A stretch of 64,000 bases of DNA from Protopterus annectens (lineage: Eukaryota > Chordata > Ceratodontiformes > Protopteridae). Below are positions 31,835 through 42,278 of this stretch, one piece after another. The notes beneath the pieces were generated by a model, which saw nothing but the letters and a program-made list of their open reading frames with translations, was not told where the DNA came from and did no database searches. Every line of letters begins with the position of its first letter. The first letter of the stretch is position 1. The stretch lies in the NCBI RefSeq assembly GCF_019279795.1, contig NC_056750.1, positions 823,343,830-823,407,829 of the forward strand, in the 5' to 3' direction. The position numbers and the translations under genes were made by a program.

Positions 31835-31836
<2 letters not shown>
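31255..31836. mobile_element. Foldback element B
   Basis: Same internal order as element A: GC block (GGGCTGTGCCCCCCACCCC at about 31421), (TA)n at 31442-31523, core word CTAACTCCGAGATTGCAC at about 31525. Also shared are AAAGCCCCTAACCAACACA and a right end built of GAAATACTGAAAT-type words ending GAGAACCC (31836). The left end is degenerate (TTGAAATTCTATAGTCGAAA). Confidence 0.7.
31442..31523. repeat. (TA)n microsatellite inside foldback element B
   Basis: TATATC units followed by an uninterrupted TA run, at the same internal position as in element A. Confidence 0.95.

Positions 31837-31837
<1 letters not shown>

Positions 31838-31895
<58 letters not shown>
31838..31895. repeat. (TA)n tract between foldback elements B and C
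   Basis: About 28 TA units between the right end of B and the left end of C. Confidence 0.95.
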
Positions 31896-31897
<2 letters not shown>

Positions 31898-32540
31898 TTC
31901 ACTTCAAAATCTTGAAAGATGAAAATCCCGAATCTCAAAATACTGAACTCAAAATCTTGAAAGCTCAAAATACTGAAAACTCATAATACCAAATCTCATA
32001 ATATAGAAAAATATACAGAACACCAACACTGATTATATTGCAGCAGAAATACATACAGAAACATATTACCCTTGTACAATTATAAGCAGGGGGCAAGCCA
32101 CCCTCCACCCCCATGTGTGGGGCTGCGCCCTTCACACCCCCTGCTTCTTAAATATGTCAACTCTGAGATTGCACTACACAGAAGACAATGGCAAACATAC
32201 CATTACATGCTTCTTGACTGCCTGTTGCAACCTTAGTCATGTTCCCTTTTAATGTACTATACTACAACATAACTCATCTTAGTGTAGTCAAGTGCGATCT
32301 CGGAGTTGATATATTTAAGTAGCAGGGGGTGTGGGGTGCAGGGTGGCTTGCCCCCTGCTTATAATTGTAGAAGGGTAATATGTTTCTGTATGTATTTCTG
32401 CTGCAATATAATCAGTGTTGGTGTTCTGTATATTTTTCTGTATTATGAGATTCGGTATTACGAGTTTTCAGTATTTTGAGCTTTCAAGATTTTGAGTTCA
32501 GGATTTTGAGATTAAGGATTTTGAGCTTTCAAGAGTTTGA
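31896..32540. mobile_element. Foldback element C: near-complete palindrome
   Basis: Two arms of about 260-280 bp (about 31905-32180 and 32280-32540) are inverted copies around a spacer of about 100 bp. Each arm carries GAACACCAACACTGATTATA, GAAACATATTACCCTTGTA, AGCAGGGGGCAAGCC, a CCCCCTGCT block and the core AACTCTGAGATTGCA or AACTCCGAGATCGCA. The outer 120 bp of each arm is built from short words such as TCAAAATCTTGAAAG and TCAAAATACTGAA. The right edge lies against the CR1-like LINE. Confidence 0.8.
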
Positions 32541-32794
32541 AACCGAAACACTAAAGGCGGAGGCGTGTCCATATTCATTAAGGATATCCACACCTCCAGG
32601 CTAGTTGCTCAGCATAATGCATCCGAGATTATCCAAATGCAACTAACTCTGGGCAAGACCGCAATCCAAATTGTAGCTTGCTACAGATCCCCCACCATGC
32701 CCCAGGATTCCCACTCCTCATTTCTTGATACACTGGAAAATATTAGGGTACAACCTAACACCCTAATAATGGGCAATATCAACTACCCCACCAT

Positions 32795-33987
32795 CATCAT
32801 CATTATCATCATCCCCTTTTTCCCATTTACATGGGGTCGGGGTATCGTATTAACTGTCACCAACTCTCTCGGTTCAGTGCCACTCTCCTGCCTTCTTCAA
32901 CACTCATGCCTGACTGTCGCAGATCTTCTTTTACACAATCCATCCACCTCTTTGCTGGACGCCCTCGCTTCCTCTTACCTTCTAACTGTCTGTCCCAAAT
33001 CTCCCTCACCAGATTGTCTTCTGCTTTTCTACACATGTGCCCATACCATCGTAATCTGTTTTCTTTGATCTTTTCTGTAATTGGAGCTACTTTGGCTTCT
33101 GCTCTTATGTCCTCATTTCTTCGCCTGTCCTGCAGTGTGCATCCTACCACCTTTCTCAGGCACTTCATTTCTATCACCTCTAGCTTCTTCAACTGTTCTA
33201 CCTTTACTGCCCAGGTTTCTGTACCACACAGTAGTACTGGTCGCACCACTGTCTTGTACACCTTACTTTTCAGCTGCTTTGGCATTCTTCTGTCATATAC
33301 TAGACCTGATACTCTTTGCCAGTTGGCTGCAGCCCCTCTGATTCTAGCTTTGACCTCTTCATTCAGACTACCCTTCTCCTCAACCACCCCTCCCAGATAC
33401 TTGAAGCTGTTTACCTGTTCCATTATCTTCCCATCTATCTATATTCTCAGCTTCTTCTGATTTCCCCAATCTGCTGCCATTACCACTGTCTTATCTGTGC
33501 TTAGTTTCATCCCATGTGCCTTCAGATTTGCATTCCATTCTCCTATCCTTTGCTGAAGTTCTAGATCAGAGTCTGCCTGTACTGCCACATCGTCTGCATA
33601 CAGCAGCTTTGTTGCTCTGACCCCTCCAACCTGTTTGCTGATGTAGTCCATTACCAGTATGAACAGCAGTGGGCTCAGAGCTGAACCTGGTGTACACCCA
33701 CTCCCACTGGGAACCCCTCAGTGAGGCCAAACACTGTTCGTACTTGAGTCACTGGGTCCTTTTACATAGCCTGTACTAATTCTACCAATGTTTCTGGGAC
33801 TTCAAACCACCGCAGTACTGCCCAGATCAGATTTCTTGGGACCTTGTCATATGCTTTCTCCAAGTCTAGGAAAGCCCAGTTTGACTCTCTCCTCTTCCCT
33901 AGTTTCTTCTCAAGTGTCTGTCTTAATGCAAACATTGGGTCAATTGTGCTGCATCCCGATCTGAATCCGAACTGTTCATCTCCCAAA
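32795..33987 (-). mobile_element. RTE-like LINE fragment, 5'-truncated, with (GAT)n tail
   Basis: Minus strand. RT pieces EQFGFRSGCSTIDPMFALRQ and AFLDLEKAYDKVPRNLIW (33986-33762), LLYADDVAVQADSDLELQQR (33600-33540). The C-terminal frame 33423-32857 has FKYLGGVVEEKGSLNEEVKA, LLCGTETWAVKVEQLKK, NRLRWYGHMCRKAEDN and KRKRGRPAKRWMDCVKEDL. These are hallmarks of RTE-type LINEs. The tail at 32791-32812 reads (GAT)n on the minus strand. One frameshift lies near 33430-33650. Part of the 32.9-33.4 kb plus-strand ORF set is a shadow of this gene. Confidence 0.82.
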
Positions 33988-34353
33988 AGAGACCAGATGG
34001 CTTAGTGGTTAAGGTCTTCGCCTCCAATGCACAAGGTACAAGGTTCAATCCTGACCTCCGACTAATGCCTGTTTGGAGTTTGCATGTTCTCTCTGTGTCT
34101 CCGTGGGGTTTCTCCCATGTTCAAAAAACATACTGAGTGTTTCCATCTCAAACTCACCAATGAATGGAGCTGTGGGCAGCAGCACAGACTCTACATGGTG
34201 CCCCATGGGGGGAAGAGTTGTAAAAAGACCAACCGCTTTGGGCATCTATTGTGGTGCGCAGTATCCTCAAGATAGGAGAACACGGATCACAAACTGTGTG
34301 CTGTGGCAGGGCTAGCCACTTGACGGTATAAAATATGGCTCTAGGTGATTTGG
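33988..34353 (+). mobile_element. tRNA-derived SINE
   Basis: Head with pol III boxes: A-box-like TGGCTTAGTGGTTAAGG (34007) and B-box GGTTCAATCC (about 34051). The body has TTTGGAGTTTGCATGTTCTC, as in the element at 56588 (inverted). The tail region is CGCTTTGGGCATCTATTGTG. The right end coincides with the target duplication at 34354. Confidence 0.7.
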
Positions 34354-36749
34354 TCAACTACCCCACCATTAACTGGGAAAACTACTCATGTACCAACTCC
34401 TGTGCTCAACGTTTTCTGGAATTCATAAATTCCAATGCCTTGGATCAATTTATCCACATGCCCGCCACGGGCAGCAATATTCTAGACCTGGTTATTACCA
34501 ACATGGGTAACCAGTGCTCCACCCCAGAGGTCAGTTCCTCGTTGGTCAGATCCAACCACAAGCTAATCACCCTAGACATCCACATCCCTCCCCCACTCGC
34601 CATTAGGGAAACCACCATAAAAAATTTTTCCAAAGCCAACTTCATGCTTCTTAAGACAGAAGTGGCAAACTTCATGACACCCATGCTGATGGACAATAGA
34701 GGTATGACTGCTGAATCCTACACAAATGCACTTTATAAGCACTTACACGAGTGCATGGACCATGCAATCCCTAACAGAACCAAGATGCTATCCTCCAAAA
34801 AAAGGAAGCCAATCTGGTGGTCCCCTGCCATAAACAAACTCTACAACAGAAGAAAGAAACTGTTGCAAACAAGAGTAAAATCCCATGATTGGAGAAACGC
34901 CCTGGTCAGCCTCCGTAAGAAGCCGAGATCCCTCATAAAATCCTCCAAAGTTAGTTACGAAAACAAAATCACCACTGACTCTAAAGACAACCACAAAGCA
35001 TTCTATAGTTATGTCAAGAATCTCAATGGCAACATTCAGATCTGGTCTGAGTTACAGCACAATGGCACTAAATATACAGAACCAACTGATATTGCCAACA
35101 TCCTGGCAGATAGGTTCAGTGCTAACTTTACCCCCCTCTCATCCCTTAAAGGGCCCATCTCTATACCGGAAGAATGCAAAGTTCCTGTAATCAGAGCTGC
35201 ACAGGTAAAAAACACTCTCCAAAGCCAAGAACACAGCATCCATGGGACCTGACAACATCCTAGGCTGTGTTCTACATGAACTACAGAATGAACTGGCACC
35301 CCACCTAAGTACCATGTTCAATCATAGCCTCACCTCAGGCTATGTGCCCACTGAATGGCACACAGCGACAGTTATTCCATTCCTCAAAGGGGGAGCCACT
35401 ACAGACCCCGGAAACTACCACCTCATTAGCCTGATGAGCCTGGTCTGCAAGGCTATGGAACGTATCATCATGGAACTTATAAACAATGACATTGGTAATC
35501 TCCAGTCTCAGGACCCCACCCAGTTTGAGTTTGTAAAAGGCAGATCATGTCTCCTGAACCTGATAGACTTCTTTGAAGCTGTCACCAAAGCTGTAGATGA
35601 GGGTAAGGTGGTTCACACAGCCTATCTAGATCTCGCCAAGGCTTTCAACACCATCTCCTACTCTGGGATTATAGATAAACTCACTAAACTAGGTATAAAT
35701 CCCTATGTCACAAGATGGGTTGAAAGTAACAGACTCCAAATCCAACTTTAGACCAGTGACAAGTGGAGTACCACAGGGTTCAGTCCTGGGTCCTCTCCTG
35801 TTTGGTATCTACTTCTCTGAAATACAGGCTAACACAGAAGGTCTTTTGCTAATGAAGTTCACGGATGACTGCAAACTAGGAGCCATAATCAAAACTCCAA
35901 AAGATGTGGACATCCTACAAAAGGGCCTTGCTGAGACAGATGCCTGATGTCAAAGCCATGGCCTCAAGCTCAGTGCCAAAACGTGCATTGTCATCCCTTT
36001 TGCTAAAAACTCTGTATCCATGAACTACCACGTGGGTGGTAGTCTACTTAACACCAAAAGTGTGATAAGAGACCTTGACCTTGGGACACAGGTGGACAGT
36101 ATTTCTCCTTTGATAATCACATCGCCACAGTAGTCAGGAAATCCTTCTACATGGCACACCTCATCACAAAAGGTTTCTCATCCAGGAAAAAAGGGGTCAT
36201 TGTTCCCCTCTACTCATCACTCATTAGACCCATTATAGAGTACAGCACCCCTTTTGGTGTGTACCTCACAAGACATCTACAGCAACTGGAAAGGTTGCAG
36301 AAATACCTCACAAAGAGGATCACAGGCCTCAAACAGATGCCCTATGCTGGCTGTCTCAAAAAACTGCAGCTTTACTCCATCACATATTGCCTACTCAGAG
36401 GCGATCTCTGCCTAACACACAAAGCTATGTCAAACCCAGACCTTTTGGACATGCTCCACTTAAAGAAATCCCAATCCCTCCGAGCTACATGCTCTAGGGA
36501 CCTAAACCTTGTCACCACAATAAACAGAACATGCTGGAGGGATAGATTCCTGTCCCAGAGACTTCCCATACTCTGGAACAGGCTACCTATCTATGTCAAG
36601 CAAAGCTCCTCATTAGCACTCGTTAAGAAAAATCTTGATGATTGGATGGGAGATAGGAATTTCAACCAGGGGATCACTTCTGTGGTTCTGCTCGACAGTG
36701 GCACAGGAAAATAATTTTCTTGGGTAGCGAAAGCCAGGGTACCTTTTGG

Positions 36750-36784
36750 CTAGGCTTATATAGGCCCTAGGGCCAATAGCCTAG
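36750..36784 (+). other. 3'-UTR two-step hairpin of CR1-like LINE (copy 1)
   Basis: Outer stem CTAGGCT/AGCCTAG enclosing an inner GGCCC-TA-GGGCC hairpin. The same outer stem and a compensated inner stem occur in copy 2 at 54136-54170. Confidence 0.6.
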
Positions 36785-36801
36785 TATCTACCTATGAAGT
36801 G

Positions 36802-36803
<2 letters not shown>

Positions 36804-36866
<63 letters not shown>
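36804..36866. repeat. (TA)n at the 3' end of CR1-like copy 1
   Basis: About 31 TA units directly after the LINE 3' UTR (TATGAAGTGAAC). It may have grown from the element's tail. Confidence 0.92.
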
Positions 36867-36869
<3 letters not shown>

Positions 36870-37073
36870 CTATATGGTTGCAGTCAGGAAGAGTGAGGAC
36901 TTAAGAGTGAACATTCTTTTTCTCTTGTTTTGCAGTCTGCCAGCTGCCTTCAGAGCTGGTATAAACAGTTAGCAGATGGTGTGGGATAGCCTTCCTGCAC
37001 AAATAGTGTTTTTTTTCCAGATCACTATTTTTGTATTTGCTGTTTGGAATTTCAGTATTTGATGATAGTATCA

Positions 37074-37074
<1 letters not shown>

Positions 37075-37114
<40 letters not shown>

Positions 37115-37122
37115 GTGTGTGT
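37075..37122. repeat. (GT)n(TA)n(GT)n compound microsatellite
   Basis: About 13 GT, 7 TA and 5 GT units. Confidence 0.9.
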
Positions 37123-38388
37123 GTACTCATATACATTGGCACACACAGATGTACATGTTCTTATAAACTGGCCCTTGTAAATGCTGGACTGTGCTTGGCC
37201 AAACCTGAACACAATCAGTTAATTGTGAATAAGGACAGATAAAGCACAAGAACAGACAACACAGACCTCCTTATCCACGGGTATTTTTTTTCTATAAGCT
37301 CCATAAACAAAAATATGGAACAGTTAAGAATATATTCACCATTTCGTTTTGTAGTGAGATTTGTGTGGTCCATTTTTGTTTGTATTAAGCTGCTGCCTTC
37401 CTTGATGTGACTAGAACTGCCAGCTACTAGGTGTTTCTTAATCACTGATGTGCTCTTTTGGCTGATGTCAGAATGTGGCATTTGATAGCCCTTTTCATAG
37501 TTGTCATAATAGATAAGTGCCACAGTTTAAAAAACATACTTTGACAGGGTCAAAAGAACTACCAGACCATAACAGATCAAAAATTAACAGAGCTACTACC
37601 TGGACATTTTAGTCTTACTGAGTACTACATAAATGTATTTTTTCTTTGCTAGTTAATTTTCTGGTATAGTACAGTGCAATGCAAAATGTCACTACTCTTC
37701 TGGGACCTCACATGTCACCACACCAGTCAGATAAGTACATTGAGTGTAGCACTTCCACAGGATAGGACAAGATTGTGTACTGTCTCATACAATGCAAAGC
37801 CTAACGTGATAACACCAGACCATACGGAAAAGTACTACAATGCCATATTTTGCTTTTGAGAATTATTTTGAAATGCTGTTAGTTGTTTATTACTATAAAA
37901 TACAGAATGCCACAACTCCATTTGGACTCATCATCAAAGAGGTACATCTTGCATTTTTTATAACAGCCCTTAGTATAACAAAGTCATGGTATACAAGTAA
38001 AATATATACTCCTTCTGATAAAATGCGAAGCAGAATATTGTAGCTGTCAATCAGATGAGTACTACAATGCTAAATATTGTTTCCAGGAATTATTTATTTA
38101 TTTGAGTTTGTTAACCAGAGTGGAGCACTGATTTCAATGGATCAATTTCAGGCTCAGTCTGGAGGTATATAGAATATATAGAACATAATAAAATAAGAAA
38201 GAATGTAAAAACATCCACGCAACAAAAATACATAGCTATGTACAAATGTAAGAGAAATATGGAAGCTGGGAAAAATTAGAACTGTATAGAATGTATATGA
38301 AAGTATGATGGGATATGTCATTCAGAAACTTAATTTAAAACTCATGTATACATGCATGTTACATAAATTCACACACGCGCGCACGTAC

Positions 38389-38446
38389 ACACACACACAC
38401 ACACACATAAAACTCATGTACACATGCATGTTACATAAATTCACAC

Positions 38447-38516
<70 letters not shown>
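38389..38516. repeat. (CA)n microsatellites
   Basis: CA runs at 38389-38408 and 38446-38516. They are separated by a 69-bp block (CTCATGTACACATGCATGTT) that duplicates 38341-38382. Confidence 0.92.
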
Positions 38517-38519
<3 letters not shown>

Positions 38520-38612
38520 CAGAAGCGCACACACAGGCAAAAAAGTACACAAACTCTCAAAACACATGCAATTGCTGGCTTATACGTGTAAACACACATA
38601 TATACATGCACA

Positions 38613-38616
<4 letters not shown>

Positions 38617-38661
<45 letters not shown>
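38617..38661. repeat. (CA)n microsatellite
   Basis: About 22 CA units with minor interruptions on both sides. Confidence 0.92.
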
Positions 38662-38667
<6 letters not shown>

Positions 38668-38689
38668 ACACGCCTGCTTATGCAGATAG

Positions 38690-39090
38690 GGTTCCTACTG
38701 AATTGTTGACAGCTTAGGTTGTCGAATGCTTAATCATCGACACCTAAGCATCAAACGCTTACACTGGCAAAGGCCATATTATCGAATTCTTTCCTTGGGA
38801 AAGAATTTGCGTGGTCGTTATCGGGGATTTGCCCTTTCATCAATGTAAAGCAATCTCAGAGTTGGTATATTTAGTTAGGGGGGTGTGGCGGGCATAGCCC
38901 CCCACATCGGGGAGTGTGGGAGGCAAAGCCCCCCACTATGTTTGGGTGTGTTTGTTTATTTTGTTTATGGATGGCCACCCAAATTCTTTTCCAAGGAAAG
39001 AATTCGATGATGTGGTTATTCGCTATTGTTAGCATTCAATGCTTAGGTATCAATGTTTTAGGATTTGACAACCTAAGCTGTTGATGTTAT
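38690..39090. mobile_element. Foldback element E
   Basis: Inverted ends: GACAGCTTAGGTTGTCGAAT (38708) and, complementary at the right, ATCAACAGCTTAGGTTGTCA (about 39085). Both continue into CACCTAAGCATCAAACGCT-like words. Second inverted pair: GAATTCTTTCCTTGGGAAAG (about 38784) and CTTTTCCAAGGAAAGAATTC (about 38990). The centre has the family core AATCTCAGAGTTGGTATA, reverse orientation, and GGGGGGTGTGGCGGGCATAG. Confidence 0.72.
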
Positions 39091-39448
39091 GATATAGATG
39101 CTGCAGATATGCAGTCATATGTACAAGTTAACCAAAGCACAATTTGGCAATATTCTACTATCAATAAACATGGAAAGGGACTTTTTTCTTAATAAATAAA
39201 ACACCAAGAAGCAAACAAAACATGCATTAACAAATAGCTCAAAAAAAAAAAAAGAAATGGATACACTTTCTAAGTGCAATTGTCCCTTCCAAGGTAGGCA
39301 TTTTAGGAAATAACAAGGCATGAGGCCTCACAGCAGTAGTAGGTGGTTCATTGTTTCCCTATAATTCTATATAACTATATATTCACTGTTTTAGGACCTT
39401 ATTGCTTGCTTATTGAGAAATGTACACACACACACGCACAAACACACA

Positions 39449-39485
<37 letters not shown>

Positions 39486-40639
39486 GCCACACATGATACA
39501 CATAATGTACACAGGAAATGGTTAGAACTTTTACTGTTGCCACAGTAAAAATCCAAAACAAAAGCATGTTGTTTTTATTATTATACAGTGGCTGGCCTTT
39601 AACATTCAAAAATAAGCATGCTGACTGGTCAGCCCAACCAAGCATATACCAACGACTAAAGTTAGACCACTAAAGTATCATTGAGTGGCCAGATTTTTTT
39701 TTTAATTGATATCACTTAGACAAGCATTAGTCTGAATGAAAGACTCTGAAACTAAAAAGTGTGTCATTACTTACTGACTTTGTTTCTCATAAAATTTGTT
39801 TTTTACCGACAAATCACGGAGGATCAAAATCACTAAATAATGATGGGCATTTCAGTTTCAGGCTTCCTTTCCTTCAGACAATGCACATGTATTCACATTT
39901 TTTCAAATAAAAGATCAAGAGATACATACAAGATCATAGAAAATGCAAGGAAAAGCAGGTATGTTCTGCATACTAAAGCATACCTAATTTTCTTTGTATT
40001 TTGCCATCTCTCTCATACCTCTAAACTGTCAGGATGTTAATTTTTTTTTCTTTCAAAAAATAGCAATGGAGATTGTCCTTTCTCCATTGTTTGCTTGCTA
40101 AAGCAATGATGTACTGTATAAGCCTGGGAACGCAAGTCCCATATGCCTGCGCAGTGCATCATCAAAGGGCAGAATCAGGAAACTACATGGAGGAACACTA
40201 CAAAGACATTATTTAAGAAAATAATGTGATTGCATAATAGCCCTCATGACTAAACCACACCAACCATGGGTAAATCTTCAATATATCACACCCAGTGATC
40301 GTTTTTCTCTATATTATATTGCTTGTGGTTGTGGTGCACTGAGTAAACAGTGTGCCACTGTATGCTGTAAAATTACAGGGTATAGGCTCACTCAGCCTGT
40401 GCTTTCAATTGCTTTTTCTATTTCTCATGGTCTAATATGTCCAAAATACACAAGAAGCCAAATGAACACCAAAATAAAATACAACGTCCAGGACCCAAGT
40501 CAGCATGTTTACTTCAATTATCTGAATTTATTATTCACTCAGATAAAAATACACTTTAAAAAGATGAGTGCTTTCATTTCTAAATTACAGAAACATCAAA
40601 AGATTCATGTGCTATGTACACTGTGTTCTTGCTAACATT
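39091..40639. other. Unassigned DNA
   Basis: No gene or known element recognised. It holds a CA/TA tract at 39425-39482. The 129-codon ORF 40246-40635 shows no motif and is probably chance. Confidence 0.5.
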
Positions 40640-40722
40640 AGTTAAATACATGCTTGCTATTTATATATGCACGTTCAGGCCTTGATATGCTTCTTAAAGA
40701 TACAGCACACATATTCTATTCT
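40640..40722 (-). repeat. Inverted fragment of the gypsy LTR
   Basis: On the minus strand this is the first about 80 bp of the LTR at 40829 (TGTAGAATAGAATATGTGTG, CTGTATCTTTAAGAAGCATA), ending just past its TATA box. It lies head-to-head with that LTR, 106 bp apart. Confidence 0.75.
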
Positions 40723-40828
40723 ACAATCTCCCTCTTTGAGAAACACATCATGCAACGCTGAGAATATCAGTTGACATACAAACAATACAAATAGTTCTTT
40801 GCTATGCAATTATACAGAACTAGGTACA

Positions 40829-41095
40829 TGTAGAACAGAGTGTGTGTGCTGTGTCATGAAGAAGCCTATCAAGGACTGAACGTGCATATATAAATAGCAA
40901 GCACATGTTATACCCAGTGCCATTTCGAAAGTGCAGGCAGAGAGTGAGTTTGTATGAATGAATGTAGCAGGTTTGTATACAAGTTGCCTAAGTTAAAGTT
41001 AATAAGCTTCAATCATGATGTGTTTGCACGTAATAAAGCTGCTTGAAAAGAACCCATAAAGATGTGTCTCTTACATCCTGACTAGATGAGTGACA
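40829..41095 (+). mobile_element. 5' LTR of Ty3/gypsy element 1
   Basis: 267 bp, TGTAGAACAGAG...GATGAGTGACA (TG...CA). TATA box ATATATAAATA at 40886-40896 and polyadenylation signal AATAAA at 41032-41037. The LTR is matched on the minus strand at 62155-62427. Confidence 0.82.
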
Positions 41096-41112
41096 TGGTG
41101 TCAGAAGTGGGT
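41096..41112 (+). other. Primer binding site of gypsy element 1
   Basis: TGGTGTCAGAAGTGGG directly follows the LTR. Its complement ends in CCA, as a tRNA 3' end must. I cannot name the tRNA from sequence alone. Confidence 0.75.
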
Positions 41113-41579
41113 TTCCAGAGACTGATATTCAGAGCCATGAGGTGCAGAGATAACAGTGAAGGTAAACTAAGAGAAACGAGCATGCTAAAGGGCCAGAAAA
41201 GCACCAAAGGTAATGAAAACTTGCACAGTTTATTTTATAAAAAAGATAAAATGGAACATTACAAGGGCACAAACCACATTATTAACAAGCGAGAGGCACA
41301 AAAGTTTTATTAATTAAAAGGAATGTGTAAGATTAAAATATTTGATAATATGATTATTAGAAAAGCAAAACGTATATGCTTAAAGGAAAACCTGCACGTT
41401 TCGAGTAAAATGAGCACAAGAAAAGTGCAATGGGCCTTAAAAGAGATTAAACAAGCAAAACAAATATAATAAGGGCAAACAGGGCACATTAAGCATAAAT
41501 AAAGCAAGGTGACTGCATTTCTTTTGGCAAAGTGCTATGTTTTGCCATAACTATGACTTTGTTTTGTATCAAGGGCATA

Positions 41580-42050
41580 ACAAAAGTTATTCTAAGTATC
41601 TCAAAGTGTGTAAACGTGCTTACAGTGTCTGCTTATTGCTGTGCATATAATACGAAGAGTTTATCTGTGAGCAAAGTGCAACTATTTTGTGACATACACT
41701 CAAAATACAGCCATTTCAAAAAGTTTGTAGTGCTGGGTATGTCTATTCACAAATTGCTGTCGTTATACAGTGTTTCTTGCACTGTAAAAATGTATCTAGC
41801 AAGGTACTATCATTTGGGGAAGTTGCAGTGTGCCGTGTACTGTTTATTCACAAAGTGCAGTTACTTTGAAATGTTTCTTACTCAGTGCTTTTTCTGCCCA
41901 GTTCATTCACACCGTGCAGTTATTTGAAATATCTCTTACTCTTATAAGAGGTGATTTCTTTCAGTACAACAATTTCAAAAGTTTTACAGTGCCCGAGAGA
42001 CTTATTTCGTAAAGTTCAGTTATTCAGAGGTGTGTTGTGCTATTGAACAA
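41580..42050 (+). repeat. Degenerate repeats in the gypsy leader
   Basis: Repeated words around CAAAGTGCAGTTAYTTTGAA (41853, 41907, 41671, 42010 and weaker copies), spaced about 55-90 bp. The minus-strand gypsy copy has the same repeated words (61350-61660). No function can be read off directly. Confidence 0.55.
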
Positions 42051-42278
42051 AGGTACAAATACTGGCATAAATTTCTGGCATATGTGTACGTGTGTGTGTG
42101 TTTGTGCATATTTGCAGAACCCTTCACTGGCATGTATTAATACGGCAGACATATTTTGAAAGCCCTCACCACTTGTATTTGAACAGAATATTGCAGAGAA
42201 TTGGAGAATATTTGAGCAAGAGTATGATATTTTTATATGAGCAGCTCATTCTGACAAAGATGCACCAGGGCATTCATT

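Larger units (their letters stand above)
32779..34369. repeat. 16-bp target-site duplication around the RTE-like/SINE insertion
   Basis: TCAACTACCCCACCAT occurs at 32779-32794 and exactly again at 34354-34369, flanking the inserted DNA inside CR1 ORF2. The uninterrupted CR1 copy 2 has TTCAACTACCCTAACATAG at the matching position (about 51635). Confidence 0.88.
32541..36803 (+). mobile_element. CR1-like LINE copy 1 (5'-truncated, interrupted)
   Basis: ORF2 of a CR1-clade non-LTR retrotransposon, beginning inside the endonuclease. Order: VSIFIKDIHTSRLVAQHNAS and ACYRSP (32565-32700), MGNINYPT (32770, equal to the GDFN motif of copy 2), insertion 32795-34353, then NWENYSCTNSCAQRFLEFIN, SSLVRSNHKLITLDIH (the SDH motif, here SNH), PTDIANILADRFSANFTPLS, TVIPFLKGGATTDPGNYH, AYLDLAKAFNTISYSG, GVPQGSVLGPLLFGIYFSE and KFTDDCKLG (FADD to FTDD). 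The post-RT block follows to 36714. Several frameshifts occur (35250, 35750, 35947). The 3' UTR has a two-step hairpin at 36750-36784. Confidence 0.88.
36867..38689. other. Unassigned DNA with microsatellites
   Basis: No gene recognised. The 102-codon minus ORF 37215-37523 and others lack motifs. It contains (GT)n(TA)n at 37075-37122 and CA arrays at 38389-38516 and 38617-38661. Confidence 0.55.

Noticed and set aside
33081-33504. Plus-strand ORFs of 60-210 codons over the RTE-like region
   Set aside because: Antisense shadows of the minus-strand RTE-like C-terminal frame.
34003-34065. Functional tRNA gene
   Set aside because: A and B boxes are present, but there is no cloverleaf-compatible acceptor end and it is joined to a SINE body.
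37215-37523. 102-codon minus-strand ORF
   Set aside because: No recognisable domain, likely chance.
38305-38709. 134-codon ORF rich in HTHTHT, and minus ORFs rich in VCVCVC
   Set aside because: Translations of CA/GT microsatellites.
40246-40635. 129-codon ORF in otherwise empty DNA
   Set aside because: No motif, no splice or promoter context, composition like surrounding DNA. Probably chance, though I could not run a search.
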